Shown here one piece after another: positions 8,234 to 17,693 of a stretch of 64,000 nt of DNA (position 1 is the first letter of the stretch; every line of letters begins with the position of its first letter). Source of the stretch: JBBDSH01 sp040905045 (GTDB lineage Bacteria; Pseudomonadota; Gammaproteobacteria; Eutrophobiales; Eutrophobiaceae); the NCBI GenBank assembly GCA_040905045.1, contig JBBDSH010000105.1, positions 1 to 64,000 of the forward strand, written 5' to 3'. The notes beneath the pieces were generated by a model that had not been told where the DNA came from, did no database searches, and saw nothing but the letters and a program-made list of their open reading frames with translations. The position numbers and the translations under genes are program-made.

Positions 8234-8709
8234 AAGAGAAAATTCACGAACCCGGTATTGTTACCACCAGTGTCGATAATCTGGTGAACTGGGCGCGTAC
8301 CGGTTCCATGTGGCCGATGACATTCGGCCTGGCCTGTTGTGCGGTGGAAATGATGCATGCCGGTGCGGCACGTTACGATCTGGATCGCTTCGGCATTGTT
8401 TTCAGACCCAGCCCGCGCCAGTCCGACGTCATGATCGTGGCCGGTACTCTGGTCAACAAGATGGCGCCGGCCCTGCGCAAGGTTTACGATCAAATGCCGG
8501 AACCGCGCTGGGTCATCTCCATGGGGTCCTGTGCCAACGGCGGCGGCTATTACCATTATTCCTACTCCGTGACCCGCGGCTGTGACCGGATCGTGCCGGT
8601 GGATATCTACGTGCCCGGCTGTCCCCCGACAGCGGAGGCGTTGCTCTACGGCATCATCCAGTTGCAGAAAAAGATCAAACGCACCAACACAAATACGATT
8701 TCACGTTAA
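8224..8709 (+). CDS. nuoB: NADH-quinone oxidoreductase subunit B
   Basis: 161 residues. It carries the N2 [4Fe-4S] cluster that passes electrons to quinone. The ligands are the adjacent cysteines of FGLACCAVEMM (about 36-46), GSCANGGGYY (about 101) and VPGCPPTAEALLYG (about 131). The ATG lies inside the nuoA end, which suggests translational coupling. Confidence 0.98.
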   Translation: MGVEEKIHEPGIVTTSVDNLVNWARTGSMWPMTFGLACCAVEMMHAGAARYDLDRFGIVFRPSPRQSDVMIVAGTLVNKMAPALRKVYDQMPEPRWVISMGSCANGGGYYHYSYSVTRGCDRIVPVDIYVPGCPPTAEALLYGIIQLQKKIKRTNTNTISR

Positions 8710-8722
8710 GGGTCCGCAAACG

Positions 8723-9418
8723 ATGTCGGAAACATTGCATGATTTTCACGCGCGCCTGCACGATCGTTTCGGCGACAGTCTGACCGGCTCTTTTTTGCGC
8801 CATGACCAGGTCACCCTGGAGACGGGTCCGGGCAACCTGTTATCGATATGTAAAACCCTGCGTGATGAGGAAGCATTCCGTTTTGAACAGCTGGTCGACC
8901 TTTGCGGCGTCGATTATTACTATTACGGCAAGGCCGACTGGGAAACCGAGGAGACCACGACAACCGGTTTCAGCCGCGGTGTCAGCGAGGGGGTGTACGA
9001 TGAAGGAATCAACACCCCGGCGCGTTTTGCGGTTGTCTACCACCTGCTTTCAATCACAAACAACCGCCGGCTGCGGCTGCGATGCTATATCGCCGAGGAA
9101 CCCCCGCGCATCGACTCCGTGGTGGATATCTGGAACTCGGCCAACTGGTTCGAGCGCGAGGCCTTCGACCTTTACGGCATCATGTTCGACGGCCACCCGG
9201 ACCTGCGCAGGATATTGACGGACTATGGCTTTATCGGTCATCCCTTCCGCAAGGATTTTCCCCTGGAAGGCAATGTGGAAGTCCGTTACGACCCGGAAAA
9301 GAAGCGTGTGGTCTATCAGCCGGTAACCATCAAAAACCGCGTCCTCGTGCCCAAGGTCATCCGTCACGACAACCGCTATCGGGTCGACGAACACGCCGAA
9401 CCGGAAAAACAACAATGA
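8723..9418 (+). CDS. nuoC: NADH-quinone oxidoreductase subunit C
   Basis: 231 residues, the 30-kDa subunit of the peripheral arm. The signature ERE(A/T)FDLYGIMFDGHPDLRR-type motif is present (EREAFDLYGIMFDGHP), followed by GHPFRKDFPLEG. It is a separate gene here, not fused to nuoD as in E. coli. The ATG at 8723 gives the normal N-terminus; the frame runs on upstream inside nuoB but is not needed. A GAGCCAC repeat tract separates it from nuoD. Confidence 0.96.
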   Translation: MSETLHDFHARLHDRFGDSLTGSFLRHDQVTLETGPGNLLSICKTLRDEEAFRFEQLVDLCGVDYYYYGKADWETEETTTTGFSRGVSEGVYDEGINTPARFAVVYHLLSITNNRRLRLRCYIAEEPPRIDSVVDIWNSANWFEREAFDLYGIMFDGHPDLRRILTDYGFIGHPFRKDFPLEGNVEVRYDPEKKRVVYQPVTIKNRVLVPKVIRHDNRYRVDEHAEPEKQQ

Positions 9419-9420
9419 TT

Positions 9421-9481
9421 CGAGCCACCAGCCACGAGCCACCAGCCACCAGCCACCAGCCACGAGCCACGAGCCACGAGC
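9421..9481. repeat. GAGCCAC heptad tract between nuoC and nuoD
   Basis: About eight GAGCCAC/CAGCCAC heptads in one orientation fill the 64-bp gap between two operon genes. It is the single-arm form of the GAGCCAC class, and must be read through by any transcript of the operon. Confidence 0.8.
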
Positions 9482-9482
9482 T

Positions 9483-10736
9483 ATGCCTGAAATAAGGAAC
9501 ATGACCATGAACTTCGGTCCCCAGCACCCGGCGGCGCACGGCGTGCTGCGCCTGGTGCTGGAGATGGACGGCGAGGTGATAGAACGGGCCGACCCCCATA
9601 TCGGTCTGCTGCACCGGGCGACCGAGAAGCTGGCGGAGAGCAAGCCGTACAACCAGAGTATCGGTTACATGGACCGTCTGGATTACGTTTCCATGATGTG
9701 CAATGAGCACGCCTATGTGGGTGCTATTGAAAAACTGCTGGGCGTGACGCCGCCGCTCCGGGCGCAGTATATCCGCGTCATGTTTGACGAAATCACCCGT
9801 ATTCTGAACCATCTTATGTGGCTGGGCGCTCACGGCCTGGATATCGGCGCCATGACCGTGTTCCTGTACTGTTTCCGGGAACGGGAGGATCTCATGGACT
9901 GCTACGAGGCCGTCTCGGGCACGCGCATGCATGCCACCTATTACCGCCCCGGCGGCGTTTACCGGGATCTGCCCGCAAGCATGCCCCAGTACCAGCCGTC
10001 CCGGTGGCACAGTGACAAGGAAGTCGAGGAAATGAATAAAAACCGGCAGGGGTCATTGCTGGATTTCATCGAGGACTTTACCGAGCGCTTTCCGGCCTGT
10101 GTCGACGATTACGAAACCCTGTTGACCGACAACCGCATCTGGAAGCAGCGCACCGTGGATATCGGCGTGGTTTCGCCCGAGCGCGCTCTGCAGCTGGGCT
10201 TTAGCGGGCCCATGCTGCGCGGTTCCGGGATTGAATGGGACCTGCGCAAGAAACGGCCCTATGAAGTCTACGATCAACTGGACTTCGATGTCCCGGTGGG
10301 CGTCAACGGCGACTGCTATGATCGCTACCTGGTTCGCATTGAGGAGATGCGCCAGTCCAACCTCATCATTAAACAGTGCGTCAACTGGCTACGGAAGAAT
10401 CCGGGCCCGGTGATCCTGGACGATCACAAGATGGTGCCGCCGCATCGCGAACAGATGAAGGGTGACATGGAAGCCCTGATCCATCACTTCAAACTGTTCA
10501 CGGAAGGTTACTGCGTGCCGGAAGGTGAGTATTACGCCGCCGTCGAGGCGCCCAAGGGAGAATTCGGGATCTATCTGATCTCCGATGGTGCCAACAAACC
10601 CTACCGGGTCAAGATCCGCGCCCCCGGTTTTGTACACCTCTCGGCCATGAATGAAATGGTGAGGGGGCATATGCTGGCGGATGTTGTTGCCGTAATTGGC
10701 ACCCAGGATATTGTTTTTGGCGAGGTGGACCGGTGA
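9483..10736 (+). CDS. nuoD: NADH-quinone oxidoreductase subunit D
   Basis: 417 residues, the 49-kDa quinone-site subunit descended from [NiFe]-hydrogenase large subunits. Seen: NFGPQHPAAHGVLRLVLEMDG near the N-terminus, PHIGLLHRATEKL, and the C-terminal segment ending in DIVFGEVDR. It forms the quinone pocket with NuoB. Length and ends are normal. It starts two bases after the repeat tract. Confidence 0.98.
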   Translation: MPEIRNMTMNFGPQHPAAHGVLRLVLEMDGEVIERADPHIGLLHRATEKLAESKPYNQSIGYMDRLDYVSMMCNEHAYVGAIEKLLGVTPPLRAQYIRVMFDEITRILNHLMWLGAHGLDIGAMTVFLYCFREREDLMDCYEAVSGTRMHATYYRPGGVYRDLPASMPQYQPSRWHSDKEVEEMNKNRQGSLLDFIEDFTERFPACVDDYETLLTDNRIWKQRTVDIGVVSPERALQLGFSGPMLRGSGIEWDLRKKRPYEVYDQLDFDVPVGVNGDCYDRYLVRIEEMRQSNLIIKQCVNWLRKNPGPVILDDHKMVPPHREQMKGDMEALIHHFKLFTEGYCVPEGEYYAAVEAPKGEFGIYLISDGANKPYRVKIRAPGFVHLSAMNEMVRGHMLADVVAVIGTQDIVFGEVDR

Positions 10737-10744
10737 AGATTGAA

Positions 10745-10992
10745 ACGGTGGCTCGAGGCTGGTGGCTGGTGGCTCGTAACCCGGCAGTCGTCACGAACCA
10801 CGAACAACGAGCCACAAGGAACGAGCCACGANNNNNNNNNNNNNNNNNNNNNNNNNNNNNNNNNNNNNNNNNNNNNNNNNNNNNNNNNNNNNNNNNNNNN
10901 NNNNNNNNNNNNNNNNNNNNNNNNNNNNNNNTAACCCGGCAGTCGTCACGAACCACGAACAACGAGCCACAAGGAACGAGCCACGAGCCACG
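10745..10992. repeat. GAGCCAC mirror element interrupted by an assembly gap
   Basis: The left arm has GTGGCTC words (10748-10775) and the right arm has GAGCCAC words, so this is the mirror design. The right part is present twice, on both sides of the N-run: 10777-10831 and 10932-10986 are identical over 55 bp. That pattern is best explained by two contig ends sharing an unmerged overlap, so the true nuoD-nuoE gap is probably about 155 bp shorter. Confidence 0.75.
10832..10931. other. Assembly gap of 100 N
   Basis: A run of exactly 100 N between nuoD and nuoE, flanked by a 55-bp exact direct duplication. It is a scaffolding placeholder, not a measured length. Confidence 0.95.
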
Positions 10993-10996
10993 AATA

Positions 10997-11494
10997 ATGA
11001 GTGAAGCAACAGAAACATTATTATCCGCGCATACGCGCGAAGTCATCGACAGCTGGACCGCCAAGTTCCCGCCGGATAAAAAACAGTCCGCGGTGCTGGC
11101 GGCCCTGCGCGAGGTACAGCATGAAAACAACGGTTACCTGACCGTGGAACTCATGGACGCGGTGGCCGATTATCTGCAGATGCCGCGCATTGCCGTCTAC
11201 GAAGTCGCCTCGTTCTATTCCATGCTGGAAACGGAACCGGTGGGGCGTCACAGCGTGTCCGTCTGCACCAATATCTCCTGTATGCTGCGTGGCGCCGACG
11301 ACATTGTCGAACATATTGAAAAGAAGCTGAGTATCAAAACAGGCGAATCCACCGAGGACGGCCGCGTCTACCTGAAACAGGAAGAGGAGTGCCTGGCCGC
11401 CTGTTGCGGCGGGCCCATGATGATGGTGGATCACGTCTACTACGAGAATCTGACCAAAGAGAAAGTTGACGAGATACTGGATAACCTGGACTGA
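10997..11494 (+). CDS. nuoE: NADH-quinone oxidoreductase subunit E
   Basis: 165 residues, a thioredoxin-fold subunit with the N1a [2Fe-2S] cluster. Ligands are C-X4-C in CTNISCMLRG and C-X3-C in EECLAACCGG. The ATG at 10997 is chosen because the upstream frame only crosses repeats and the N-run. The stop overlaps the nuoF start (ATGA at 11491-11496 region), so they are coupled. Confidence 0.96.
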   Translation: MSEATETLLSAHTREVIDSWTAKFPPDKKQSAVLAALREVQHENNGYLTVELMDAVADYLQMPRIAVYEVASFYSMLETEPVGRHSVSVCTNISCMLRGADDIVEHIEKKLSIKTGESTEDGRVYLKQEEECLAACCGGPMMMVDHVYYENLTKEKVDEILDNLD

Positions 11495-12798
11495 TGAGCG
11501 AGAAGAAAATCAACACGGTCTGTTACGCCACCCTGGGCCTGGAGAACCCCTGGACGCTGGAGAACTATTACAGCGTCGGCGGCTATGATGCCTGGAAAAA
11601 AATCGTCAGCGAAAAACCTTCGCCCGACGATGTGATCCAGGAAGTAAAGGATTCCGGCCTGCGCGGCCGCGGCGGGGCCGGTTTCCCCACAGGTCTGAAG
11701 TGGAGCTTCATGCCGGCCAACTATGACGGTCAGAAATACGTGGTCTGCAATTCCGACGAAAGCGAGCCCGGTACCTGCAAGGATCGCGATATTCTCCGTT
11801 TCAATCCGCACGCCCTGATCGAGGGTCTGGCCATCGCCTGTTACGCCATGCGTACTACCGTCGCCTACAATTATCTTCGCGGCGAGTTCATGGACGAGCC
11901 CTTCACACGCATCGAACAGGCCCTGAAGGAAGCCTATGACAACGGCTTCCTGGGGAAAAACATCATGGGCAGCGGTATCAATATCGATATTTATAATGTC
12001 CTCGGTGCCGGCGCCTACATCTGCGGCGAGGAAACCGCATTGCTGGAATCCCTGGAGGGCAAGAAGGGCTTGCCGCGTTTCAAGCCGCCGTTTCCGGCCA
12101 ATTACGGTGTCTACGGCAAGCCCACCACGGTCAACAATACCGAATCCTATGCCTCGGTGCCCACCATCATGCGCAAGGGCGCCAAGTGGTTTGCCGATCA
12201 GGGCGTGGAAAAGAGCGGCGGGACCAAGTGTTTCTCCGTCAGCGGCCACGTCAACAAGCCCGGAAATTTTGAAGTACCCATGGGCATGCCGTTCCGTGAG
12301 CTGCTGGAACTGGCCGGCGGTGTTCGGGGGGGACGCGAGCTCAAGGCCGTGATACCCGGCGGTTCCTCGGTACCGGTGGTGCCGGGAGAGATCATGCTGG
12401 AAACCAATATGGACTACGAATCCCTGCAGCAGGCCGGTTCCGCACTGGGTTCCGGCGCCGTGGTGGTGATGGACGATACCACCTGCATGGTGCGCATGCT
12501 GCGCCGGATTTCGCGCTTTTATTATTCCGAGTCCTGCGGCCAGTGCACGCCCTGCCGCGAGGGCACCGGCTGGCTCAATCGCATGCTCGGCCGCATCATC
12601 GACGGCAAGGGGCAGAAAGAAGACATGGACAAACTGGTGGATGTGGCCAACAAGATCGAGGGCCGCACCATCTGCGCCCTGGGCGACGCCGCCGCCTGGC
12701 CGGTGCAGAGCTTCCTGAAACACTACCGGCATGAATTCGAGTACATGATCGAAAACAACGGTCGTTCCATCGTGGAATCCGTCAAGACCGCGGCCTGA
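11494..12798 (+). CDS. nuoF: NADH-quinone oxidoreductase subunit F
   Basis: 434 residues, the NADH- and FMN-binding subunit where electrons enter complex I. The FMN/NADH loop is GRGGAGFPTGLKWSFMP (about 58-74), and the N3 [4Fe-4S] ligands lie in ESCGQCTPCREGTGW (about 346-360) plus a later cysteine in TICALGD. Length is normal. A 133-bp gap holding a CGCAAAG hairpin separates it from nuoG. Confidence 0.98.
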   Translation: MSEKKINTVCYATLGLENPWTLENYYSVGGYDAWKKIVSEKPSPDDVIQEVKDSGLRGRGGAGFPTGLKWSFMPANYDGQKYVVCNSDESEPGTCKDRDILRFNPHALIEGLAIACYAMRTTVAYNYLRGEFMDEPFTRIEQALKEAYDNGFLGKNIMGSGINIDIYNVLGAGAYICGEETALLESLEGKKGLPRFKPPFPANYGVYGKPTTVNNTESYASVPTIMRKGAKWFADQGVEKSGGTKCFSVSGHVNKPGNFEVPMGMPFRELLELAGGVRGGRELKAVIPGGSSVPVVPGEIMLETNMDYESLQQAGSALGSGAVVVMDDTTCMVRMLRRISRFYYSESCGQCTPCREGTGWLNRMLGRIIDGKGQKEDMDKLVDVANKIEGRTICALGDAAAWPVQSFLKHYRHEFEYMIENNGRSIVESVKTAA

Positions 12799-12840
12799 TC
12801 GATTGAACAGATTTAATACAAGTTTGTAATTAAAAATGGT

Positions 12841-12914
12841 TCTCGCAAAGACGCGAAGAGCGCAAAGGACGCAAAGAAAATATAATCTTGGCGGCTTTGC
12901 GCCTTTGCGAGATC
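12841..12914. repeat. CGCAAAG mirror element between nuoF and nuoG
   Basis: Left arm with CGCAAAG/CGCGAAG words (12842-12876), core AAAATATAATC, right arm with the reverse-complement CTTTGCG words ending in GCGAGATC. It lacks the conserved flanks of the three composite copies. Being within the operon, it should form an intercistronic mRNA hairpin. Confidence 0.8.
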
Positions 12915-12931
12915 AAAGCGATATTTAAACT

Positions 12932-15307
12932 ATGGCTGATGACAAGGTAACAATCGAAGTCGACGGAAAGTCGCTGGAGGCCAGAAAGGGCCAGATGCTC
13001 ATCGAGGTCACCGACCGCGAGGATCTCTACGTTCCGCGCTTTTGCTATCACAGCAAACTGTCGGTGGCCGCCAATTGCCGCATGTGCCTGGTGGAGGTGG
13101 AGAAAGCGCCCAAGCCTTTGCCGGCCTGTGCCACGCCGGTAATGGACGGTATGGTAGTGCGCACCAAATCGAAACTGGCGCTGGATGCGCAGAAATCGGT
13201 CATGGAGTTTCTGCTCATCAACCATCCCCTGGACTGTCCCATCTGTGATCAGGGCGGCGAATGCGAACTGCAGGACCTGGCCATGGGCTTCGGCGGCGAC
13301 GTGTCCCGCTACCAGGAAAAGAAGCGCGTCGTAAAGGACAAGGATATCGGCCCGCTGGTGCAGACCGACATGACCCGCTGCATCCACTGTACCCGTTGCG
13401 TGCGTTTCGGCGAGGAGATCGCCGGCCTGCGAGAACTGGGTGCCACCGGCCGCGGCGAGCACATGGAGATCGGCACTTACGTGGAAAAGAGCATGACCTC
13501 GGAGCTGTCCGGCAATGTTATCGATCTCTGCCCCGTCGGGGCGCTGACATCGAAGCCGTTCCGTTATTCCGCCCGTACCTGGGAGATGCTCCAGCGCCCC
13601 GGTATCGCGCCGCACGACAGTCTCGGCTCCAATCTCCATTTTCATTTCAAGATTGACCGCATCAAGCGCGTTGTTCCGGCGGAAAACGAGGCCGTCAATG
13701 AAGTCTGGCTCTCCGACCGCGATCGTTTCAGTTATGAAGGGTTGTACAGTGAGGATCGCCTGAATACACCCATGCTCAAAATCAACGGTCAATGGGAAGA
13801 GGTGGACTGGGAGATTGCCCTGCGCAAGACGGCGGAATCCCTGCGCGGTGTTGTCAATGAACACGGGGCCGGCGGCATCGGCGCCCTGGCGGCCCCCAAC
13901 GCCACCACGGAAGAGTTTTATCTGCTGCAGAAGCTCCTGCGCGGCCTGGGCAGCGGTAACATCGATCACCGTCTGCGGCGCGCGGATTTTTCCGGTCAGG
14001 ATCAGGATCCGGTATTCCCCTGGCTCGGTCGCAACGTCACGGAGCTGGAAGAGTTGGATGCCGCGCTGATCATCGGCGGCAACCCGCGCCACGATCAGCC
14101 GTTGCTTAACCTGCGTTTGCGCAAGGCCGCCCTGAAGGGCGCCGATATCATGTACCTGAATCCGGTGGATTATGAGTTCAATTACCGGGTTGCCGAAAAG
14201 ATTATCATCCGTCCCGGCGAGCTGGCGGCGAACCTCTCCGGGGTCCTCAAGGCGGTGCTGGAGAAAACCGGCGCGGCGGACGCAACGGATGGATTATTGA
14301 ATAATGCCCGGGTCTCCGGGGCGCAGCGTAGCATCGCGGAAAAACTCTGCGACGGTGATGCGGCGTCGGTCTTCCTGGGTAATCTGGCGGTGTCTCATCC
14401 GGACTTTTCCACCCTGCGTTACCTGGCCGGGCAAATTGTCGCCATCAGCGGCGCAAAACCGGGTTACCTGGGCGAGGCGGCCAACAGCGCCGGCGCCTGT
14501 CTGGCCGGGGCGTTGCCCCATCGCGGTCCCGCGGGCGAGGCGGCCGCGGTCACGGGTCACGATGCCGCGGCCATGCTGGAGACCCCGCTGCCCGGTTATT
14601 TGCTTTTGAATACCGAGCCGGAACTGGATTGTCAGGACGGTGCGCAGGCACTTCGTGCCCTGGAAGCTGCATCGGCGGTTGTGGTCATCACGCCGTTCGT
14701 CACGGAGACCATGAAATCTTATGCGAATGTCCTGCTGCCCTCGGCCCTGTACGCGGAAAACGAGGGCAGTTATGTCAATGTGGAAGGCCGGCGACAGTCG
14801 TTTGCCGCCGTCGTCCCGCCGCCCGGCGAGGCGCGCCCGGCCTGGAAAATCCTGCGCGTGCTGGCCGATAAGCTGAATATTGGCGGTTGCGCTTACGATT
14901 CCGTCGCGGCGGTTGCCGATGATATCAATCACGTCATCGATAATGTGGTGCCGGATAACACGGCCGAATGGCGGCGGCCGGCGGAGATTGGATCGACCTC
15001 CGCTGGTATCGAGTACATCAATCCGGTTCCCATGTACGCAACCGATTCGCTGGCGCGGCGCGCGCCGGCCCTGCAGCGTACCGGGCAGGGCGCCGACGGA
15101 CGCGCGCATTTATCTCCGGCACTGGCCGAAAAGCTGGGCCTGAGCGAAGAGGGGAAAATCAGTATCGCCCGCGAGGAAGCGGCGGTGACGTTGCCTTACG
15201 TTATCGATGATCGGGTCCCGGCGGATGCCGTTGTTATTCATGCCTGCCAGTCCGTCACCGTCCCGCTTGGCGGCGGTTACGGTGGCGTAACCCTGCAAAA
15301 GGTGTAG
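12932..15307 (+). CDS. nuoG: NADH-quinone oxidoreductase subunit G
   Basis: 791 residues, the large iron-sulfur subunit of the peripheral arm. The N-terminal [2Fe-2S] ferredoxin domain has CYHSKLSVAANCRMC and a later CATPV. Then follow the His-Cys3 cluster HPLDCPICDQGGECELQD (about 95-112) and the [4Fe-4S] ligands in TRCIHCTRCVRFGEE and DLCPVGALTSKPFRY. Residues from about 220 are molybdopterin-oxidoreductase-like, without cofactor. It ends three bases before nuoH. Confidence 0.97.
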   Translation: MADDKVTIEVDGKSLEARKGQMLIEVTDREDLYVPRFCYHSKLSVAANCRMCLVEVEKAPKPLPACATPVMDGMVVRTKSKLALDAQKSVMEFLLINHPLDCPICDQGGECELQDLAMGFGGDVSRYQEKKRVVKDKDIGPLVQTDMTRCIHCTRCVRFGEEIAGLRELGATGRGEHMEIGTYVEKSMTSELSGNVIDLCPVGALTSKPFRYSARTWEMLQRPGIAPHDSLGSNLHFHFKIDRIKRVVPAENEAVNEVWLSDRDRFSYEGLYSEDRLNTPMLKINGQWEEVDWEIALRKTAESLRGVVNEHGAGGIGALAAPNATTEEFYLLQKLLRGLGSGNIDHRLRRADFSGQDQDPVFPWLGRNVTELEELDAALIIGGNPRHDQPLLNLRLRKAALKGADIMYLNPVDYEFNYRVAEKIIIRPGELAANLSGVLKAVLEKTGAADATDGLLNNARVSGAQRSIAEKLCDGDAASVFLGNLAVSHPDFSTLRYLAGQIVAISGAKPGYLGEAANSAGACLAGALPHRGPAGEAAAVTGHDAAAMLETPLPGYLLLNTEPELDCQDGAQALRALEAASAVVVITPFVTETMKSYANVLLPSALYAENEGSYVNVEGRRQSFAAVVPPPGEARPAWKILRVLADKLNIGGCAYDSVAAVADDINHVIDNVVPDNTAEWRRPAEIGSTSAGIEYINPVPMYATDSLARRAPALQRTGQGADGRAHLSPALAEKLGLSEEGKISIAREEAAVTLPYVIDDRVPADAVVIHACQSVTVPLGGGYGGVTLQKV

Positions 15308-15309
15308 CC

Positions 15310-16395
15310 GTGCTGGAGATGCTCTTCGATCTTGTCCGTGCCTGGCTGCTCAGCCCCCTTGTGGAATGGTTCGTTCCGGCGTCCATGGAAAGCGAGGCCA
15401 TGCTGGTACTGGAAACACTGGTCAAGATCGTCGCCATTGTCGCGCCGTTGTTGTTGGCCGTGGCTTACCTGACTTATGCCGAACGCAAGGTCATCGGCTA
15501 TATCCAGGGCCGTATCGGGCCCAACCGGGTCGGGCCGCGCGGCTGGCTGCAGCCCATCGCCGATGCCGTCAAGCTGATGTTCAAGGAAATCATCATCCCC
15601 TCCGGCGCCAACAAGGCTCTGTTTATCATGGCGCCGATTCTTTCCATCGCCCCTGCCATCGCCGCATGGGCGGTGCTGCCGTTTGACGACGGCATGGTGC
15701 TGGCCGACATCAACGCGGGGCTGTTGTATCTGCTGGCGCTGACGTCCCTGGCGGTGTACGGCGTCATCATTGCCGGCTGGGCATCCAATTCCAAGTACGC
15801 ATTCCTTGGCGGCATGCGTTCCGCCGCCCAGATCGTGGCCTATGAAATCGCCATGGGCTTCGCCCTGGTCTGCGTCCTGATCGCTTCCGGCAGTCTCAAC
15901 CTCGGCGATATCGTTCGTGCCCAGAGCGGCAGCATCCTGCACTGGTTCTGGTTGCCGCTGCTGCCGATTTTCGTGGTCTATTTTATTTCCGGGGTGGCGG
16001 AGACCAACCGCGCACCCTTCGACGTGGCGGAAGGGGAATCGGAAATCGTCGCCGGTTTTCATGTGGAATACGGCGGCATGGCCTTTTCGATTTTCTTCAT
16101 GGCCGAGTATGCCAACATGATCTTGATTTCGGCACTGGCCTCGATCCTGTTCCTGGGCGGCTGGCTGTCGCCCTTCCAGGGCATTCCGGTGCTGGGCGCC
16201 GACAGTATTTTCTGGCTGTTGCTGAAAACCTCCGCTTTCCTGTTTGTGTTTCTCTGGTTGCGTGCTACGTTTCCCCGCTACCGGTACGATCAGATCATGC
16301 GGTTGGGCTGGAAGGTGTTTCTGCCCATTACCATTGTCTGGATTGTGATCATCTCGGCGCTGGTGGTGGTGGAGATGCCGCCTTGGTTCAATTGA
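15310..16395 (+). CDS. nuoH: NADH-quinone oxidoreductase subunit H
   Basis: 361 residues and about eight membrane helices. This subunit links the quinone site to the proton channels. Seen: AYLTYAERKVIGYIQGRIGPNRVG (charged loop, about 55-78) and the acidic ETNRAPFDVAEGESEIVAGF loop. The start is GTG at 15310, with an in-frame ATG at 15319 as an alternative. The N-terminus is some 20 residues longer than usual. Confidence 0.97.
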   Translation: MLEMLFDLVRAWLLSPLVEWFVPASMESEAMLVLETLVKIVAIVAPLLLAVAYLTYAERKVIGYIQGRIGPNRVGPRGWLQPIADAVKLMFKEIIIPSGANKALFIMAPILSIAPAIAAWAVLPFDDGMVLADINAGLLYLLALTSLAVYGVIIAGWASNSKYAFLGGMRSAAQIVAYEIAMGFALVCVLIASGSLNLGDIVRAQSGSILHWFWLPLLPIFVVYFISGVAETNRAPFDVAEGESEIVAGFHVEYGGMAFSIFFMAEYANMILISALASILFLGGWLSPFQGIPVLGADSIFWLLLKTSAFLFVFLWLRATFPRYRYDQIMRLGWKVFLPITIVWIVIISALVVVEMPPWFN

Positions 16396-16460
16396 CAGTG
16401 AAAAGTTGAAAGTTATTAATGGAATTGGAATCCTTTTAATAAAAGTATTGATGAATTGAT

Positions 16461-16952
16461 ATGATACAGAGCATACGAAACTATTTTTACAGTCTTTTCC
16501 TGTGGGAACTGATGAAAGGCCTGCAGCTGACCGGACGGCACCTGTTCAAACGCAAGGTGACGGTGCAGTACCCGGAGGAAAAGACGCCCATGTCACCGCG
16601 TTTTCGCGGTCTGCACGCCCTGCGGCGTTATCCCAACGGGGAAGAGCGCTGCATTGCCTGCAAGCTGTGCGAGGCCGTGTGTCCGGCCGTGGCCATTACC
16701 ATCGAGTCCGAACAGCGTGATGACGGAACCCGCCGCACCACGCGCTATGACATCGACCTGACCAAATGCATATTCTGCGGCTTCTGCGAAGAATCCTGTC
16801 CGGTGGATTCCATCGTCGAAACGCGCATCCATGAATACCATGGCGAGCAGCGCGGCGATCTGCTCATGACCAAGGACAAGCTGCTGGAAGTCGGGGACCG
16901 CGCCGAAGCGCAGATTGCCGAGGATCGGGCGAGAGAAGCCATATACAGGTAA
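16461..16952 (+). CDS. nuoI: NADH-quinone oxidoreductase subunit I
   Basis: 163 residues, holding the N6a and N6b [4Fe-4S] clusters. Two full ligand sets are visible: CIACKLCEAVCP (about 65-76) and CIFCGFCEESCP (about 104-115). An amphipathic N-terminal helix holds it to the membrane arm. The 65-bp AT-rich gap before it contains no clear element. An AAGTNAC mirror element follows. Confidence 0.98.
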   Translation: MIQSIRNYFYSLFLWELMKGLQLTGRHLFKRKVTVQYPEEKTPMSPRFRGLHALRRYPNGEERCIACKLCEAVCPAVAITIESEQRDDGTRRTTRYDIDLTKCIFCGFCEESCPVDSIVETRIHEYHGEQRGDLLMTKDKLLEVGDRAEAQIAEDRAREAIYR

Positions 16953-17079
16953 AGTCACAAGTCATAAGTAACAAGTTACAAGAAAAACAATTTTTACCAC
17001 CGAGTTGTAAGTTATGAAACATGCTGACCGAAGGCATTGTGCCCTCACTTGTAACTTATAACTTGTAACTTATAACTTT
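16952..17079. repeat. Mirror heptad element, AAGTNAC class
   Basis: The left arm 16952-16982 reads AAGTCAC, AAGTCAT, AAGTAAC, AAGTTAC. The right arm 17045-17079 is made of the reverse-complement words GTAACTT and ATAACTT. A core of about 60 bp includes one further GTAAGTT-like word. It fills the nuoI-nuoJ gap. Confidence 0.85.
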
Positions 17080-17087
17080 AAAAAAGA

Positions 17088-17687
17088 ATGTTTGAGCAAA
17101 TCGTATTCTACAGTTTTTCCGGCCTGCTGATTCTGTCGGCATTGATGGTCATCACGGTCCGCAATCCCGTGCACGCGGCTCTGTTTCTGGTGCTGTCCTT
17201 TTTCTGCAGCGCCGCCATATGGCTGCTGCTGCAGGCCGAGTTCCTGGCCATAGCGCTGGTGCTGGTCTACGTCGGCGCGGTCATGGTGTTGTTCCTGTTC
17301 GTGGTGATGATGCTGGATATCAATACCGCCCGCCTGCGGGCGGGGTTCATACGCTATCTGCCGGCCGGCATTATCGTGGCGGTTCTCATGATGATCGCCA
17401 TGGGATTGATGCTGACCGCGGAGAATGTTTCGATTCTGGAAAAACCCCGTGCCGTGCTGGCGGAGGGTGTCAGTAATACCAGCGTCCTGGGGCAGTTGAT
17501 GTTTACCGAGTTCCTGTATCCCTTCGAGATCGCCGGCGCCATCCTGCTGGTGGCGATTATTGCCGCCATTACCCTGACCATGCGCAAGGGCAGGGATCAC
17601 AAGTCACAGAAGCCGGAACAGCAGGTCTCGGTGCGCCGGGGAGACAGGGTGCGTCTGGTGAGCATGAAGTCGGAGAAGGAAGAATGA
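17088..17687 (+). CDS. nuoJ: NADH-quinone oxidoreductase subunit J
   Basis: 199 residues with five predicted membrane helices. The conserved third-helix region LVYVGAVMVLFLFVVMML is present near residue 62. Helix three contains the pi-bulge involved in coupling quinone reduction to proton transfer. The C-terminal 35 residues are basic and variable. A GTGGCTC/GAGCCAC element separates it from nuoK. Confidence 0.96.
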   Translation: MFEQIVFYSFSGLLILSALMVITVRNPVHAALFLVLSFFCSAAIWLLLQAEFLAIALVLVYVGAVMVLFLFVVMMLDINTARLRAGFIRYLPAGIIVAVLMMIAMGLMLTAENVSILEKPRAVLAEGVSNTSVLGQLMFTEFLYPFEIAGAILLVAIIAAITLTMRKGRDHKSQKPEQQVSVRRGDRVRLVSMKSEKEE

Positions 17688-17693
17688 ACGGCG

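Noticed and set aside
10733..10996. nuoE start at 10733 reading through the N-run
   Set aside because: The extension translates GAGCCAC repeats and undetermined bases; NuoE begins at the ATG at 10997.
11440..12732. 430-codon minus-strand frame across nuoF
   Set aside because: Antisense shadow of nuoF; no motif, no ribosome site.
12830..14092. 420-codon minus-strand frame across nuoG
   Set aside because: Antisense to the cluster-binding half of nuoG; composition artefact.
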